A DNA stretch of 64,000 bases. It comes from JAPSGB01 sp963775185 (GTDB lineage Bacteria > Myxococcota_A > Polyangia > Polyangiales > Polyangiaceae). The DNA lies in the NCBI GenBank assembly GCA_963775185.1, contig CAVZIE010000027.1:310001-374000 (forward strand), given 5' to 3'. The position numbers and the translations under genes were made by a program. The notes beneath the pieces are model-generated. The model did not search any database. It worked only from the letters and a program-made list of their open reading frames with translations, and had not been told where the DNA came from. This document shows positions 9,777 to 20,647 of the stretch, piece by piece; the stretch's first letter is position 1; each line of letters begins with the position of its first letter.

Positions 9777-11143
9777 CTAGAACGGAGTCTCGCGGACTAT
9801 AGATCCAGACCCGGGCTTCGGGGGAGCGGGCGGTGCCGCGGGCTTCGGTACCGGTTTCGGCGCCGGCTTCGCTGCCGGCTTCGGTGCCGGCGCCGGTTTC
9901 GCGGCGGCGTATGGCGTGGCGTGCGGCTTGGGCTTCTTGGCCGGCGCCGGTACTTCCGCCTTCGCGGGCGCTTCGTGGGTGGGAGCAGGGACCTCTTCGG
10001 CCTTCGTGGGCTCCTCGGCCTTCGCGGGCTCCTCGGTCTTCGCGGGCTCCTCGGCCTTCGCGGGCTCCTCGGCCTTCGCGGGCTCGGTGCCCTTGGTGGG
10101 CTGATTGGCCGGCACCGCCTCGGTCCGTGACGGCTCGCTCGTCGCCGGTGTCTCGTCTTTCGAACCCATCAGGGTCTTCAACCCGATGAGCAGCAGCAGC
10201 ACGACCGCGCCGGCCATCACGGCCATCACGACTTTCTGGTTCTTCGCGGGTGCGCGCGACACGGCCAGCGGCACCCGCGTCGCTGTCGGCGCCCGGGCGT
10301 GGCGCCGCCGCCGCGGTCGGCTTGGGCTTCGGCTTGGCCGGCGGAGCTGCGGGCTCCTCGTCTTCGGTTGCGCGATCCGGCGCGGCGGTGGCCTTGGCTT
10401 CAGCCTTGTCGGAGTCGGCCTTGGCTTCAGCCTTGTCGGAGTCGGCCTTGGCTTCAGCCTTGTCGGAGTCGGCCTTGGCTTCAGCCTTGTCGGAGTCGGC
10501 CTTGGCTTCAGCCTTGTCGGAGTCGGCCTTGGCTTCAGGCTCTTGTCGGCGTCGGCCTTGGCTGCCGGGCTCGTCTTTTGCGGCGCTCGCCGCGTCGGCC
10601 TGGGCGTCGGGCGTCGCCGCGCCCGCGGTCTTGGGCTCGGCTTGTACGGGCGCTCCCGCCTTGGCGGGCTCCGACTACCGCGGGCGCGGGAGCCTGCGGC
10701 GCCGCCATGCCGAGCATGGTCTTCTTGCCGAGTGGCGCGTCGGCCTGTGGCGCTGCCACCTCCGCTGGTGCGGAAGGCTTGGCGTCCGGCTTCGCCGCGG
10801 CCGAGCTCGACGCCGCGGCCTTCGCGATCTCGTCGGGTTGCGGGATGCGCACCGCGCCCATGCCGATCATCGTCTGCTTGCGCAACGGCGACTCGGCCTT
10901 CGGGGCGGGCTTTGCTTCGGCCGCCGCCGGCTCGGGAGCGGGCTTCGCGGGTTCTGCCTTGGCCGGTTCGGCGGCTGGCTTCGCCGCTGCCGCTTCGGGC
11001 ACGTCGTCGTCCGCGCCCGTCTCCCAGATGGGCTTGAAGTTCTCGGAGACGCGCTCTGCGTCGTCCGAGGAAAGCCCCTTGGGCAGCGCGACGCCCTCGG
11101 GCACCGCGCCCGCGTTGCTATTGCCGCCCGAACGCTCGGCCAT
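9777..11143 (-). pseudogene. Ala/Lys/Pro-rich single-TM protein with TMIGM-type motifs, several frameshifts
   Basis: One ancestral gene is spread over three frames. From the ATG at 11143 (SD-like ACGGAG upstream) residues 1-150 are acidic/alanine-rich with two short motifs, RKQTMIGMG and GKKTMLGMA. Near 10675 the frame shifts to a Lys/Ala/Asp/Glu-rich stretch with five perfect 9-residue repeats (KADSDKAEA). Near 10290 it shifts again to a segment with one membrane helix (VVMAVMAGAVVLLLLIGL), EPAKAEEPAK repeats and a Pro/Lys-rich tail, stopping at 9777. More local shifts near 10540-10575 are likely. It lies 50 bp upstream of the PEGA gene and may share its transcript. No known family is recognised; the motifs also occur in the protein at 33235-35639. 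Confidence 0.6.
10390..10553 (-). repeat. 27-bp tandem repeat, five perfect copies plus a variant
   Basis: Copies begin at 10390, 10417, 10444, 10471 and 10498 and are identical at the base level. A sixth, from 10525, is 29 bp long and so disturbs the frame. On the minus strand each unit codes KADSDKAEA. Identity at silent positions points to recent expansion. This is coding sequence in the disrupted gene at 9777-11143; there are no unique spacers, so it is not a CRISPR array. Confidence 0.9.
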
Positions 11144-11347
11144 GATCCGAAACTCCGTGAAAATCCAGCGTGAACTTCAGGCTAGCATCGGGGTGCGACG
11201 CCGCGCAACGAGTCGTTCCTCCGGCCGGCGTCTCCCGTAACTGGCGGGTCACGGGCTCCGGCGGTACACGGGGGTATCAGCGTTCTTGGCTCGCTCTGGT
11301 TCCGTGGCCCTGGCCGCCCGACGCGCCGCCGGTGGCCGCGGAGCGTC

Positions 11348-13024
11348 ATGGTCTGCGTCCCGGGGTGGGTCGCGTGCCTGTGCGCCGTGGGGCTTGCCGC
11401 ATGCCGCCCCGCGTCCGGGGCGGCACCGGCGCCAGCAGCCTCCGCGGATCCCCCCGTCGCCGGGCGGTCCCAGCCGCTTCCCGCGCGCACCGACGTGGTG
11501 GCTCGCGCCGACGCGCTCGCCGTTGCCGGATCGCGAGCCGGGGGCGAAAAGGGCGGACACCTGCTCGTCGAGGCGGCGGCGCTCCGGCGCCGGCTATGGC
11601 GGATCGAGCGCAAGGATGCCGACGCGCTGGAAGCCGTCGAGCTCTACCGGACTGCCGAGGGCGCGAGCTGGAGCGGCGCGTGTGCCGCGGGCGTGGAGCG
11701 GGCGCTGCTCGAAGGCGAGTTGCGCGCCGATCCCGCGCAGACCTATCGAGCACTCTATCTGGTGCGGGCGTCCGGAGCCGACCCGTCGTGCGAGCAGCGC
11801 GCCACCCAGGCGCTTGGCACGCTCGCCGCGTTCAAGCCGTTGCCAAACGTACTGACCGAGCTCGATCGCCAGGCGCGACCCGGCGGCGCGGCGCGCGGTG
11901 ATGCCGGCGCGGCAGTCGACGGTGGCGTGACGAAGGATGCGAACGGTTCGGTCGTCGTCCCCACGCTCTCCGCCGTGCTGCCCGCTGGGCCGGCGCGCAT
12001 CACCAAGATCGAGCGTTACCCCGGCAAGGAGTCCGCGCGCGTCGTCGTGTTCGTCACCCATCCTGCGACGTTCAGCGTCGGAACCTTGCCGCGACAGGGA
12101 GATCAACGAGGCCCGCGACTGTACGTGGACATCCACGACGCGCGCTACCATGGCAAGCACGAATTCGACGCCGGAGGGTTGGTCGATCGCGTGCGCGTCG
12201 GGCGCCAGAAGGCGGACACCCGCGTCGTGCTCGACCTCGATGCCACGGTCTACCACCGCATCTTCTACCTGCCGGAGCCGTTCCGGCTCGTCATCGACGT
12301 GTCGCGGCAGCCGCCGGCGAGCACCGACGTCGTACCGGGGAAAGGGGGCAAGCGCGTCGTTCGCCGCGTCGTGCTCGACCCGGGGCACGGCGGGCACGAT
12401 CCCGGCGCGACGGGGCCCGGTGGGTTGCGCGAGAAGGACGTCACGCTCGACATCGCGCATCGCGCGGCGCCGCTCGTCGCGCGCGAGCTCGGCATCTCGA
12501 CCCTGCTCACCAGGGACGGCGACGACTACGTGGCGCTCGACGAGCGCACCGCGCGAGCCAACGCTTTCCAAGCGGATCTCTTCGTCTCGATCCACTGCAA
12601 CGCCAGCGAGAACGCGGCGAGTCACGGCGTGATGACGTTCGTGCTCGATGCGTCGCCGGACGTGCTCGCGAGTCACGTTGCCGCTCGCGAGAACTCGGCG
12701 TCGCCTGCCGCTGCCGCCGAGCTGGCGAACGCGATGAGCCGGGTGCTGGACGCGACCAGCGTAGGAGCTTCGGTACATTTCGCGGATCTGTTGCAACGCT
12801 CGACGATGGCGTCCTTGCAACCCGGCTATCCGGACGTTCCGGACCAGGGGGTCAAGCGCGCCGGCTTCTACGTGCTTGCCGGCGCGCGCATGCCCGCCGT
12901 GCTGTTCGAGACGACGTTCATCTCGAACCCGAAGGGCGAGGGACGCCTCGACACCGCCGACTACCGTCAGAAGCTCGCCGACGCAATCGTCAACGCCATC
13001 CGCGCGTTCCGCGACGGCCGCTGA
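11348..13024 (+). CDS. N-acetylmuramoyl-L-alanine amidase (AMIN + amidase_3), lipoprotein
   Basis: A protein of 558 residues. The N-terminus MVCVPGWVACLCAVGLAAC has a lipobox, so the enzyme should be anchored by Cys19. Residues 50-200 are helical and of unclear function. Residues 215-315 look like an AMIN domain (VVVFVTHPATFSVG, LVIDVSRQPP). Residues 335-555 are a zinc-dependent amidase_3 domain with its ligands visible: DPGHGGHDPGA, LREKDV, SIHCNA and LFETTFISN. The reaction is cleavage of the amide bond between N-acetylmuramic acid and the stem peptide, as in AmiC-type daughter-cell separation. The last codons (AIRAFRDGR) have been copied into the repeat block that follows. Confidence 0.92.
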   Translation: MVCVPGWVACLCAVGLAACRPASGAAPAPAASADPPVAGRSQPLPARTDVVARADALAVAGSRAGGEKGGHLLVEAAALRRRLWRIERKDADALEAVELYRTAEGASWSGACAAGVERALLEGELRADPAQTYRALYLVRASGADPSCEQRATQALGTLAAFKPLPNVLTELDRQARPGGAARGDAGAAVDGGVTKDANGSVVVPTLSAVLPAGPARITKIERYPGKESARVVVFVTHPATFSVGTLPRQGDQRGPRLYVDIHDARYHGKHEFDAGGLVDRVRVGRQKADTRVVLDLDATVYHRIFYLPEPFRLVIDVSRQPPASTDVVPGKGGKRVVRRVVLDPGHGGHDPGATGPGGLREKDVTLDIAHRAAPLVARELGISTLLTRDGDDYVALDERTARANAFQADLFVSIHCNASENAASHGVMTFVLDASPDVLASHVAARENSASPAAAAELANAMSRVLDATSVGASVHFADLLQRSTMASLQPGYPDVPDQGVKRAGFYVLAGARMPAVLFETTFISNPKGEGRLDTADYRQKLADAIVNAIRAFRDGR

Positions 13025-13273
13025 CCGCGCCGCCGCGCGCGCATCGCGTCCGCGCGCGCTCGTGCCGCGCGGCCGCGCCGCGACCGCGCCGCCGGCGGTG
13101 CGCTAACCGCCCGCGCCGCCGCCCGCGCTCGCCGCGGCCGCCGCCGCGGCCCGCCGTTCAAGTCGACCTTCACGTCGATTGCCGATGCGGGTCGGCAACG
13201 CGCGGACGCGATGTCGACGCCGTCGACGCCGTCCGCGCGTTCCGCGCGTTCCGCGACGGCCGCTGACCGCGCC

Positions 13274-13426
13274 GTGTGTGCGGGGCCCGCGTCGGCGCGA
13301 GGCGCGCCCGCCGCCGTGTGTGCGGGGCCCGCGTCGGCGCGAGGCGCGCCCGCCGCCGTGTGTGCGGGGCCCGCGTCGGCGCGAGGCGCGCTCGCCGCTT
13401 GCGTGCGGGGCCCGCGTCGGCGGCGG
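13274..13426. repeat. 42-bp tandem repeat, about 3.5 copies
   Basis: Copies start at 13274, 13316 and 13358, and a partial copy follows from about 13400. The first two are identical. It lies inside the larger amidase-downstream repeat block. No unique spacers separate the copies. Confidence 0.9.
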
Positions 13427-13510
13427 GCCGTCCGAGTCGACGTTCACGCCGAATGCCGAGCGCGGGGCGGCAACGCGCCGGCGCGGCGCGGTGCCGCTCC
13501 GCGCGCACCG

Positions 13511-13558
13511 CGGTGATGGTGGACCGCGGTGATGGCGGACCGCGGTGATGGCGGACCG
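13511..13558. repeat. 16-bp tandem repeat, three copies
   Basis: CGGTGATGGYGGACCG repeats at 13511, 13527 and 13543 without spacers; only one base differs in the first copy. It lies within the 13.0-13.8 kb intergenic repeat block. Confidence 0.9.
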
Positions 13559-13813
13559 CGCCGCCAGCGCCGTCGCGATCGCGTCGGCGCGCGCGTCGTG
13601 ACCGCGGTCGCCGCGCGACCGTGCCGCGGCGCGTCGTGACCGGCGGCGGCGATGCCGTGACGCGTCGACGCGCCGTGCGGCGGTGATGCTGCTGTTCGAG
13701 CCGCCAGCGGTGCCGTTCGAGCCGACGTTCACGTCGAGTGCCGAGCGCGGGGCGGCAACGCGCCGGCGCGGCGCGTGCGACTGCGCGCGTTCCGCGACGG
13801 TCGCGGACCGCGA

Positions 13814-13840
13814 CGCCGGCCGCGCCGGACCGGCAAACCC
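13814..13840 (-). repeat. Dispersed GC-rich element, 27-bp copy after the NUDIX stop
   Basis: This 27-bp sequence is identical to 28927-28953. It begins 1 bp after the stop codon of the leftward NUDIX gene. In that gene's sense it contains GCCGGTCCGGC, an 11-bp perfect inverted repeat with a single central base. The related copies are at 51558, 55268, 57639 and 57853. Confidence 0.7.
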
Positions 13841-13841
13841 A

Positions 13842-14720
13842 TCAGGAGCCGGCGACGACGCGCCTGCCGACGAAACGGCCGCCGTCCATCTCGAAGCGCG
13901 TCGGCGCCGAGGGATCCGCGGGGGCGGGACCCGCATCGGGGAAGAGCGGGTCGCCGGGCAGTGCCAGGACGGCGCGATCGCCGTCCATGACGAAGAACGG
14001 ACACACCGGTGCGAGCGACTGGGCGCGCGCGATCTGCAACGCCTCGTCGACGCTGCGCGCTTGGCGGAAGATCTCGGCGGTGCGCACCGTCGGCGGCGCG
14101 AGGAAGATCTCGCCGCGCTCCCATTGCTCGAGCATCCGGTGCGGCGTGGCCCAGAAGCTGGAGGTGGTCTCGTGCGCGTCGTGCTCGCCGGATTGACCCC
14201 CGGGTACAGGTAGCACGTAGAAGCGCGTGTCGTAGCGGCGTGACTCGGCGGCCGGCGTGACCCAGCGCCAGAGAGCCTCGAGCCGACCGGTGTCGACGAC
14301 GAGTCCCTGCCGGCGCAGGAGGGTCGCGAAGGCTCCGACCGCGGCGCTCTCGCGTGCCAGCTCCTCGCGGAGCAGAAGTGCAGCTTCTGCGTCGAGGTCG
14401 GTGCCGGCGACGGGCAGGATCGCGGCTTCCTCGAGCAGCTCGCGGAGAGCGGCGACGGCGAACGTGCGCGCGAGCTCGACGCTCCCGGCGAGCTCGCGCG
14501 CCCGGGTGGAGAGCGGCGTGGACAGCTCCTGCCACTGCTCGTGCGCGTCGGCGGCGTCGACTTTTCCGCCGGGGAACACCACGGCCCCGCCGAGGAACCC
14601 GGAGCGGGCGTGGCGCTTCACGCAGAACAGCTCCACGGCCCCGCTGGCCTGACGGACGACGACCACGGTGGCGGCGTCCCTCGGGGCGACGGGCGGGCGG
14701 TCCGCATCGAGATCGAGCAT
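13842..14720 (-). CDS. NUDIX hydrolase, NUDT19-like
   Basis: A protein of 292 residues from the ATG at 14720. The N-terminal half has the NUDIX fold entry VVVVRQASGAVELFCVKRHA and the GGAVVFPGGKVD strand. The helix AALRELLEEAAIL supplies the REXXEE metal-binding core, separated from GGK by an insertion as in the NUDT7/NUDT19 group. The second half (residues 150-270: LWRWVTPAAESRRYDTRFYV) matches the extended plan of NUDT19-type CoA or diphosphate hydrolases. The exact substrate cannot be read from sequence. The stop is followed at once by a dispersed repeat element and then the 0.8-kb repeat block. Confidence 0.85.
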   Translation of the reverse strand: MLDLDADRPPVAPRDAATVVVVRQASGAVELFCVKRHARSGFLGGAVVFPGGKVDAADAHEQWQELSTPLSTRARELAGSVELARTFAVAALRELLEEAAILPVAGTDLDAEAALLLREELARESAAVGAFATLLRRQGLVVDTGRLEALWRWVTPAAESRRYDTRFYVLPVPGGQSGEHDAHETTSSFWATPHRMLEQWERGEIFLAPPTVRTAEIFRQARSVDEALQIARAQSLAPVCPFFVMDGDRAVLALPGDPLFPDAGPAPADPSAPTRFEMDGGRFVGRRVVAGS

Positions 14721-14827
14721 CGGGCCATTCTGCCACGAGAACTATGCGCTCGCGCGCCGGCCCGGACGGTGTTAGTGAGGCCGGCCGGCCCGGACGGGGA
14801 CAGCCCGGACGGACCGCGAAGTGTCGA

Positions 14828-14856
14828 TTGACGGCGCCGGATCCGATTCCTATGTT
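14828..14856 (+). promoter_or_regulatory. Probable sigma-70-type promoter of the DksA/TraR-like gene
   Basis: TTGACG at 14828-14833 is followed after 17 bp by TATGTT at 14851-14856. Transcription would start near 14863, about 50 nt before the ATG at 14914. The spacing is ideal and the -35 box matches at five of six positions. This is inferred from sequence alone. Confidence 0.5.
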
Positions 14857-14913
14857 TGACGGCTCCTCGCCAGCAGGCGGGGAACCGGACGTGAAACCAC
14901 TCGCGAGTTGAAG

Positions 14914-15276
14914 ATGACGAAGGCCCAACTCAAGAAGTTCCGTGACCTGCTCGAGTCCAAGCGTCAGGACATCATCAGGCGTGCGCAACAGACGCTCGAC
15001 GAGGACATGACCCTCGACGCCAACGATCTGCCGGACGAGATGGATCTGGCGTCGAGCGAGTATCTACAGTCCTTCACGTTCCGCTTGCGCGGTCGCGAGA
15101 AGGTGTTCCTCGACAAGATCCAGAAGGCGCTCGACAAGCTCGACCAGGGCTCGTTCGGCGTCTGCGACGATTGCGGCGAGAAGATCTCCGTGAAGCGGCT
15201 CGAAGCGCGTCCCGAGACGACGCTGTGCATCCGCTGCAAGGAAGATCAGGAACGCGTCGAGAAGGACTTCGGCTAG
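14914..15276 (+). CDS. DksA/TraR-family zinc-finger protein
   Basis: A protein of 120 residues from the ATG at 14914; an in-frame TTG at 14908 is an alternative. Residues 1-75 are charged coiled-coil helix (KFRDLLESKRQDIIRRAQQ). Residues 78-110 hold a four-cysteine zinc finger, CDDCGEKI then CIRCK. This plan fits proteins that reach into the RNA polymerase secondary channel with ppGpp, and it is common in several copies in deltaproteobacteria. The coiled-coil tip carries DEMDLAS, an acidic pair as expected for DksA-type activity. The stop is 7 bp from the stop of the convergent uvrA. Confidence 0.88.
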   Translation: MTKAQLKKFRDLLESKRQDIIRRAQQTLDEDMTLDANDLPDEMDLASSEYLQSFTFRLRGREKVFLDKIQKALDKLDQGSFGVCDDCGEKISVKRLEARPETTLCIRCKEDQERVEKDFG

Positions 15277-15283
15277 GCCGAGG

Positions 15284-18199
<2,916 letters not shown>

Positions 18200-18292
18200 A
18201 TAAGCACAAATGACGCGGCCGCACGTCGCAGTGGATGCGCGGGTCGCCAAAGCGGTACAAAGTTGGCCCGATTTCGCGGATCTCGGCATGCG

Positions 18293-19270
18293 ATGCGGAC
18301 CATGATCGTCGGGTGGGGGAGCGGCACGCCCTGGCGGGTGGCGCTAGCGCTCGCTGGCGCGCTTCTCGGCGGCGCCGCGCTCACGGCGCTCGCTCGCGGC
18401 TCCGCGTCCGGAGCGCCGCAGCAACACGCCGCGGGTAGCGCAGCCGCGCCCGGGCCCGCGCCGGCGTCCGCTGCGCCGCCGGCCTCCGCGCCGCAGGCCC
18501 GCGCTGTGCAGGACACGCGCACCCGCGAGCCGGCCTGGGTCCACGTCGACCCGCGCGGCGATGAGGCGTGTCCCTCGGAGATGCTGCTCGTCGAGGGGAC
18601 CTGGTGTCCCTTCGTCGGGCATCGCTGCGCGGAGTGGATCGACGAGAAGGCCGATCGCTGCCGGCGCTACGCGCCTCCGCCGATCTGCGAGGGCCGCCTG
18701 CAGAAACGCCGCTTCTGCATCGATCGCTACGAGTACCCGAACCAGGCCGGCGTGCTGCCGGTCGTGATGGTCAGCTGGGAGGACGCCAAGGCCACTTGCC
18801 GGGCGGAGAACAAGCGGCTGTGCGGGGCCAGCGAATGGACGTTCGCGTGCGAAGGCACGGAGCGGCTGCCCTACCCATATGGCTACGAGCGTGACGCGAC
18901 GGCGTGCAATATCGATCGCCACTACCGGATGCCGGATCTCGGCGCGTTCGACCATCCCCGCAGCGTTGCCGCCGAGCTCTCCCGCGTCGACCAGCGCGTG
19001 CCGAGCGGGAGCATGGCCCGGTGCGTGAGCCCGTTCGGGGTCCACGACATGACTGGAAACGTGGACGAATGGGTCGTGAACGAGTCCCGGGACCCGGTCG
19101 TCTCGGGGCTGAAAGGCGGCTACTACGGCCCGATCCGCGCGCGTTGTCGTCCGATGACGACCGACCACAACCGCTGGTTCCGCTTCTACCAGGTCGGATT
19201 CCGCTGCTGTTCGGACCCCGCGGCGAGTGCCGCTGACGCGCCGAGCACGCCGCGATCCGCGGGTGGCTGA
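18293..19270 (+). CDS. FGE-sulfatase (SUMF1-like) domain protein with N-terminal membrane anchor
   Basis: A protein of 325 residues. Residues 12-35 form a hydrophobic signal or anchor (WRVALALAGALLGGAALTAL), followed by an Ala/Pro linker to residue 75. The rest matches the formylglycine-generating-enzyme fold: FCIDRYEYPNQAG, VSWEDAKATCRAENKRLC, SEWTFACEG, DMTGNVDEWV, LKGGYYGP and a closing VGFRCC. It is rich in cysteine. Myxobacterial envelope proteins often use this fold without known catalysis, and I cannot confirm the catalytic cysteine pair. It is divergent from uvrA and followed by a 440-bp non-coding stretch before a tRNA. Confidence 0.85.
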   Translation: MRTMIVGWGSGTPWRVALALAGALLGGAALTALARGSASGAPQQHAAGSAAAPGPAPASAAPPASAPQARAVQDTRTREPAWVHVDPRGDEACPSEMLLVEGTWCPFVGHRCAEWIDEKADRCRRYAPPPICEGRLQKRRFCIDRYEYPNQAGVLPVVMVSWEDAKATCRAENKRLCGASEWTFACEGTERLPYPYGYERDATACNIDRHYRMPDLGAFDHPRSVAAELSRVDQRVPSGSMARCVSPFGVHDMTGNVDEWVVNESRDPVVSGLKGGYYGPIRARCRPMTTDHNRWFRFYQVGFRCCSDPAASAADAPSTPRSAGG

Positions 19271-19710
19271 CGGGCGTGGTTCCGTTGCTCGGCACCAAAC
19301 GCTGCTGTCGTCGGCCCGCCGGGGATCGGGCCGCGGCGGCTGCCACGACCTCGGGGTCTTGGCGGACACGATCGCGATCCGCCAAAGAGACCCGACAGAA
19401 CGACCCGGCGAGGCCGGGCGCTGGCTTGCTTCCGATAGCCGGAGGCGCGAGGTGTTGCGGCGCGCAGGAACAGAACCACACCCTGGATGACGGCGCGCAG
19501 GTCCTTTGGGCTTGGGTGCCGGGGCGGCGCGGCCGGCGGTCGGGGCGGTGTTGCCCCGACCGCTCTGTTCGACTAGGTTTCCCCGCGTGGAGTTTGCCTG
19601 TGCCAGCACTGGGGAGGACCTCGACCCCCGACGCGGCCACGACCTTGCTCCACCGCCGCGGGGGCGAGGGCGAACCAGGCAGTCGGCGCCCGCCCGAGGG
19701 AACGTTGCCA
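19271..19710. other. Non-coding stretch upstream of tRNA-Met
   Basis: This 440-bp region has no credible gene. It contains a GGCGGA/TCCGCC hairpin near 19360-19382 and a strong hairpin at 19536-19563. Conserved cores of RNase P RNA, tmRNA and 6S RNA were looked for by eye and not found. Confidence 0.5.
19536..19563 (+). terminator. Strong GC hairpin, possible terminator
   Basis: GCGGTCGGGGC and GCCCCGACCGC pair perfectly over 11 bp around a 6-base loop. The following bases (TCTGTTCG) are only weakly T-rich, so an intrinsic terminator is possible but not typical. It lies between the FGE-like gene and the tRNA. Confidence 0.4.
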
Positions 19711-19784
19711 GGGCCCATAGCTCAATCGGTCAGAGCCCCCGGCTCATAACCGGGCTGTTCCTGGTTCGAACCCAGGTGGGCCCA
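19711..19784 (+). tRNA. tRNA-Met (anticodon CAT)
   Basis: A 74-nt cloverleaf. Acceptor arms GGGCCCA/TGGGCCC, D arm GCTC/GAGC, anticodon stem CCCGG/CCGGG with loop CTCATAA (anticodon at 19745-19747), T arm CCTGG-TTCGAAC-CCAGG and discriminator A. The 3' CCA is not fully encoded. It is an elongator-type tRNA; a lysidine-modified tRNA-Ile2 also has a CAT gene anticodon and cannot be excluded by eye. Confidence 0.92.
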
Positions 19785-19847
19785 CCCGTACCGGGCGACG
19801 TGAACGGCGCCCGGGCTTTCTTCTAGTGCAAGGAGCCCGATCCGATC

Positions 19848-20597
19848 GTGAATATCCAAGTGCAGATTGAAGCCCTTGAAGGGCTTTCAGCCGTCGACGC
19901 CGAGCTGAGGGAGCTCAACGACGAGCTGAGTCGCGAGCGCGATGCGCTCACGCAGAAGAAAGAGCACCTTCAGGAGCTCGACGAGAAGCTGACTCGCGAT
20001 CGCCAGAGCTCGGAGGAGATGGAACGGCTCCGCAACGAGCTGATGCAGGAAATCCGCCAGATGAGCCTGCAGGTGGAGAAATCGCGCGAGAAGCTGGCGC
20101 GATGCCGCACGGAGCGGGAAGCCAACGCCGCTCAGCGGGAGATCGAGGAGCTGCGCAAGCTCTACCGTGATCGCGAGCTCGAGATCGAGAAGCTGGTCGG
20201 GCTGCTCGATCAGGCACGGATGGAGATCGACAAGACGTCGCAGGAGCGCGAGGTACTGTCGACCGAGCTCGGCAGCACTGAAGGCGAAGTCACGAGCCGC
20301 CTGGGCGTGCTCGAGAAGGAGGCCGCCGTCAAGGAGGGCGAGCGCAAGCTTCTGGTTGCCAAGGTGCAGCCGGTGCTCTACCGGCGCTACGAGATGATCC
20401 GCAAGCGGCGCGGAACCGCCATCGCGTTCACGACGGAAGGAACGTGCAGCGAGTGTCACATGCTGCTCCCGCCGATGATGTTCCAGAAGCTGATGCGCCG
20501 GGAGGACTTCGAGCAGTGTCCGAGCTGTCACCGCATCCTCTACTTCCGGCCGCCCAGCGCCGAGGGTCAGGCGGACAGCCAGTCGAGCGGTCCTTGA
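19848..20597 (+). CDS. Coiled-coil protein with C-terminal C4 zinc ribbon
   Basis: A protein of 249 residues from the GTG at 19848, with AAGGAG 12 bp upstream. Residues 1-170 are a long charged coiled coil (LRELNDELSRERDALTQKKE and similar heptads). Residues 195-235 are a four-cysteine zinc ribbon, CSECHMLLPP then CPSCHRILYF. This is the C4-type zinc-ribbon (DUF164/zf-RING_7) family, widespread and poorly understood; CdsZ of Chlamydia-type systems and Helicobacter HP0958 are relatives. It starts 63 bp after a tRNA and is followed after 50 bp by a Ser/Thr kinase that also begins with a zinc ribbon. Confidence 0.85.
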   Translation: MNIQVQIEALEGLSAVDAELRELNDELSRERDALTQKKEHLQELDEKLTRDRQSSEEMERLRNELMQEIRQMSLQVEKSREKLARCRTEREANAAQREIEELRKLYRDRELEIEKLVGLLDQARMEIDKTSQEREVLSTELGSTEGEVTSRLGVLEKEAAVKEGERKLLVAKVQPVLYRRYEMIRKRRGTAIAFTTEGTCSECHMLLPPMMFQKLMRREDFEQCPSCHRILYFRPPSAEGQADSQSSGP

Positions 20598-20647
20598 GCC
20601 AAGCGGGGGTGCGAGCGGCCGATGTCGGAGCCTGGAGTGGGGGCTGA

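Larger units (their letters stand above)
13001..13840. repeat. Roughly 280-bp intergenic repeat block in three decayed copies, seeded by the amidase 3' end
   Basis: The 817 bp between the amidase and the NUDIX gene hold no credible gene. A 32-bp stretch spanning the amidase stop (13001-13032) recurs exactly at 13243-13274 and, diverged, at 13784-13815. A second landmark, GTCGACCTTCACGTCGATTG at 13162, recurs as related sequence at 13436 and 13721, giving spacings of 274 and 285 bp. Smaller tandem repeats lie inside. Open frames here are Arg/Ala/Pro-rich artefacts of extreme GC content. Confidence 0.7.

Noticed and set aside
13274..13558. Possible CRISPR array
   Set aside because: Repeats are head-to-tail without unique spacers, and no cas genes are present.
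13025..13841. Arg/Ala/Pro-rich open frames as genes
   Set aside because: They arise from extreme GC content and internal repeats, have no start context and match no family.
19487..19576. A 29-codon frame before tRNA-Met
   Set aside because: No ribosome binding site, Gly/Arg-rich product, and it runs through a strong hairpin.
19271..19710. A structured RNA such as RNase P RNA
   Set aside because: AGGCAGTCGGCG near 19678 recalls part of RNase P RNA, but the conserved GAGGAAAGTCC core is absent.
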